35,573 nucleotides of DNA from Xanthobacteraceae bacterium (GTDB lineage Bacteria; Pseudomonadota; Alphaproteobacteria; Rhizobiales; Xanthobacteraceae), in the NCBI GenBank assembly GCA_022844485.1, contig JALHLQ010000035.1:1-35573 (forward strand), written 5' to 3'. Shown here piece by piece: positions 34,876 to 35,573 of this stretch (positions are counted from its first letter, which is position 1; each line of letters opens with the position of its first letter). The notes beneath the pieces are model-generated. The model searched no databases and had not been told where the DNA came from. It saw nothing but the letters and a program-made list of their open reading frames with translations. A program made the position numbers and the translations under genes.

Positions 34876-35450
34876 GAGCAGGCCCTCCGGGTGACGGCAG
34901 GCATCGGCACCTCGCGGCTCGCGCGCGTCGCAACCCCGACCGGCGTGTCGTAGAGACGAAGCACCATGGTGTAACGCTCGATGCCGCTGGTCGGGAGCCA
35001 GTTGCCCGGGCGCGCCCGGGACGAAATGAGGATCTCGAACGTGCCGTCCGCCTTGCGCGTGATCTCCTGGCTGGTGAAGCCGTAGCGGTTGGTGGCGTTC
35101 GCGATCAGGCCGCCATCATGATCGTAGATGGTGACGGTCCAGAACCGCGCCGGCGGCGTGGTGCCCGTCACCGCCACCTCGCAGCGCCCGTCGAGAGGCT
35201 CGCCCGCATCGTCGGCGCGGGCGAAGAAGGCCACGCCGTCGCCGAGGCCGACCGGCAGTTCGCCGGTGCGCGCAATGGTTGCCCGTGCGTAGGGATCGAT
35301 GTCGGACGTCCCGGTCTTGGGCCAGGAGGTCCAGGCCCCGACGCCGACCGCCCCGAACGCGGTGTTGTGGTTGAGCGCAAGCCACGTCGCGCCGAGCCCG
35401 AGCACGGCACCGATCAGGAACGTGGTCAATGAGCCGAGGAGGAACCGCAA
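34872..35450 (-). CDS. DUF1214-type membrane-anchored protein
   Basis: This protein of about 192 aa has an N-terminal transmembrane segment (FLLGSLTTFLIGAVLGLGATWLAL) and a periplasmic DUF1214-type domain with the signature TPPARFWTVTIYDHDGGLIANATNRYGFTSQEI. Later segments are ARPGNWLPTSGIERYTMVLRLYDTP. Translation starts at a non-ATG codon: TTG 35450 has GGAG seven bases upstream and is preferred over TTG 35456, which is too close to it. It follows the partial upstream gene by only a few bases and is coupled to the DUF1254 gene by ATGA. The three look like one operon. Confidence 0.85.
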   Translation of the reverse strand: MRFLLGSLTTFLIGAVLGLGATWLALNHNTAFGAVGVGAWTSWPKTGTSDIDPYARATIARTGELPVGLGDGVAFFARADDAGEPLDGRCEVAVTGTTPPARFWTVTIYDHDGGLIANATNRYGFTSQEITRKADGTFEILISSRARPGNWLPTSGIERYTMVLRLYDTPVGVATRASREVPMPAVTRRACS

Positions 35451-35462
35451 CGGCAAGCTCCG

Positions 35463-35573
35463 TCAGTTTCCGCGCACGATGGCGATGGGCCGGCCTTGCG
35501 CATCGAGAGCAGGCGCGACACCCGGCGCGGCGGCAGCGCCGCGCTGCGGGCCGCTCGGGCGCGCCGAGACGCC
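35463..35573 (-). CDS. C-terminal fragment of an unidentified gene
   Basis: Reading the minus strand from the window edge gives 36 codons ending PALDAQGRPIAIVRGN and a TGA at 35465-35463. The Ala/Pro/Gly-rich stretch before it looks like a flexible tail. The gene extends beyond the window and I cannot assign a family. It ends a few bases before the DUF1214 start on the same strand, so it is probably the upstream gene of that operon. Confidence 0.55.
   Translation of the reverse strand, partial: GVSARPSGPQRGAAAAPGVAPALDAQGRPIAIVRGN

Overview
The window looks like chromosomal DNA of a GC-rich alphaproteobacterium of the order Hyphomicrobiales (Rhizobiales), probably near the Bradyrhizobium/Nitrobacteraceae or Xanthobacteraceae-Pseudolabrys lineages. 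The evidence is a MucR-type regulator, a DivJ-like cell-cycle kinase, two Bug-type (TctC) binding proteins with a TctAB permease, several rhizobial families of unknown function (DUF1491, DUF2336, DUF5330, split DUF1214/DUF1254) and intergenic palindromes that I recognise as typical of this order. No rRNA, tRNA, CRISPR array or prophage was seen. Placement below order level is a guess.

Layout. 1-118: right end of an IS5-type insertion sequence (transposase C-terminus, terminal repeat, probable TAA target duplication). It abuts a GntR/FCD regulator gene whose natural 5' end appears to be lost. 129-3243 (+): gntR, an FAD-dependent oxidoreductase and an orphan TctC protein, a small catabolic unit. 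14358-3253 (-): a long co-directional run of a DUF2267-like gene, a DUF4332 gene, folP-folB-folK, methylmalonyl-CoA mutase small and large subunits, tctC-tctB-tctA and meaB. A complete tripartite tricarboxylate transporter thus sits between the mutase and its GTPase chaperone.

14558-20453: YjgR-type ATPase and M20 peptidase (+), L-2-haloacid dehalogenase (-), fold-type IV aminotransferase and YbfB/YjiJ-type MFS transporter (+). 20450-23837 (-): DUF2892 membrane protein, Crp/Fnr regulator, family 39 glycosyltransferase and Fe-type superoxide dismutase. 24021-28810: a small membrane protein (+), oligopeptidase B and MsrB (-), MucR (+), SufE and a DUF5330 protein (-). Superoxide dismutase, MsrB and SufE give this part an oxidative-stress and Fe-S flavour, but they are not one operon.

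29121-35573: DivJ-like histidine kinase translationally coupled to a membrane-anchored peptidoglycan-binding protein, then DUF1491 (+), DUF2336 (-), a 64-aa protein coupled to a lipoprotein (+), a DUF1214/DUF1254 pair and the C-terminus of an unidentified gene (-). A TTAG-N7-TTAA sequence, a near match to the CtrA box, lies just upstream of the kinase.

I did not find a clearly new defence or mobile system. The most informative points are the transporter embedded in the methylmalonyl-CoA mutase cluster, the IS insertion at the regulator's 5' end, the CtrA-like box at the kinase gene, and palindromic repeats at positions where they could affect mRNA (between tctC and tctB, and in the sufE leader).
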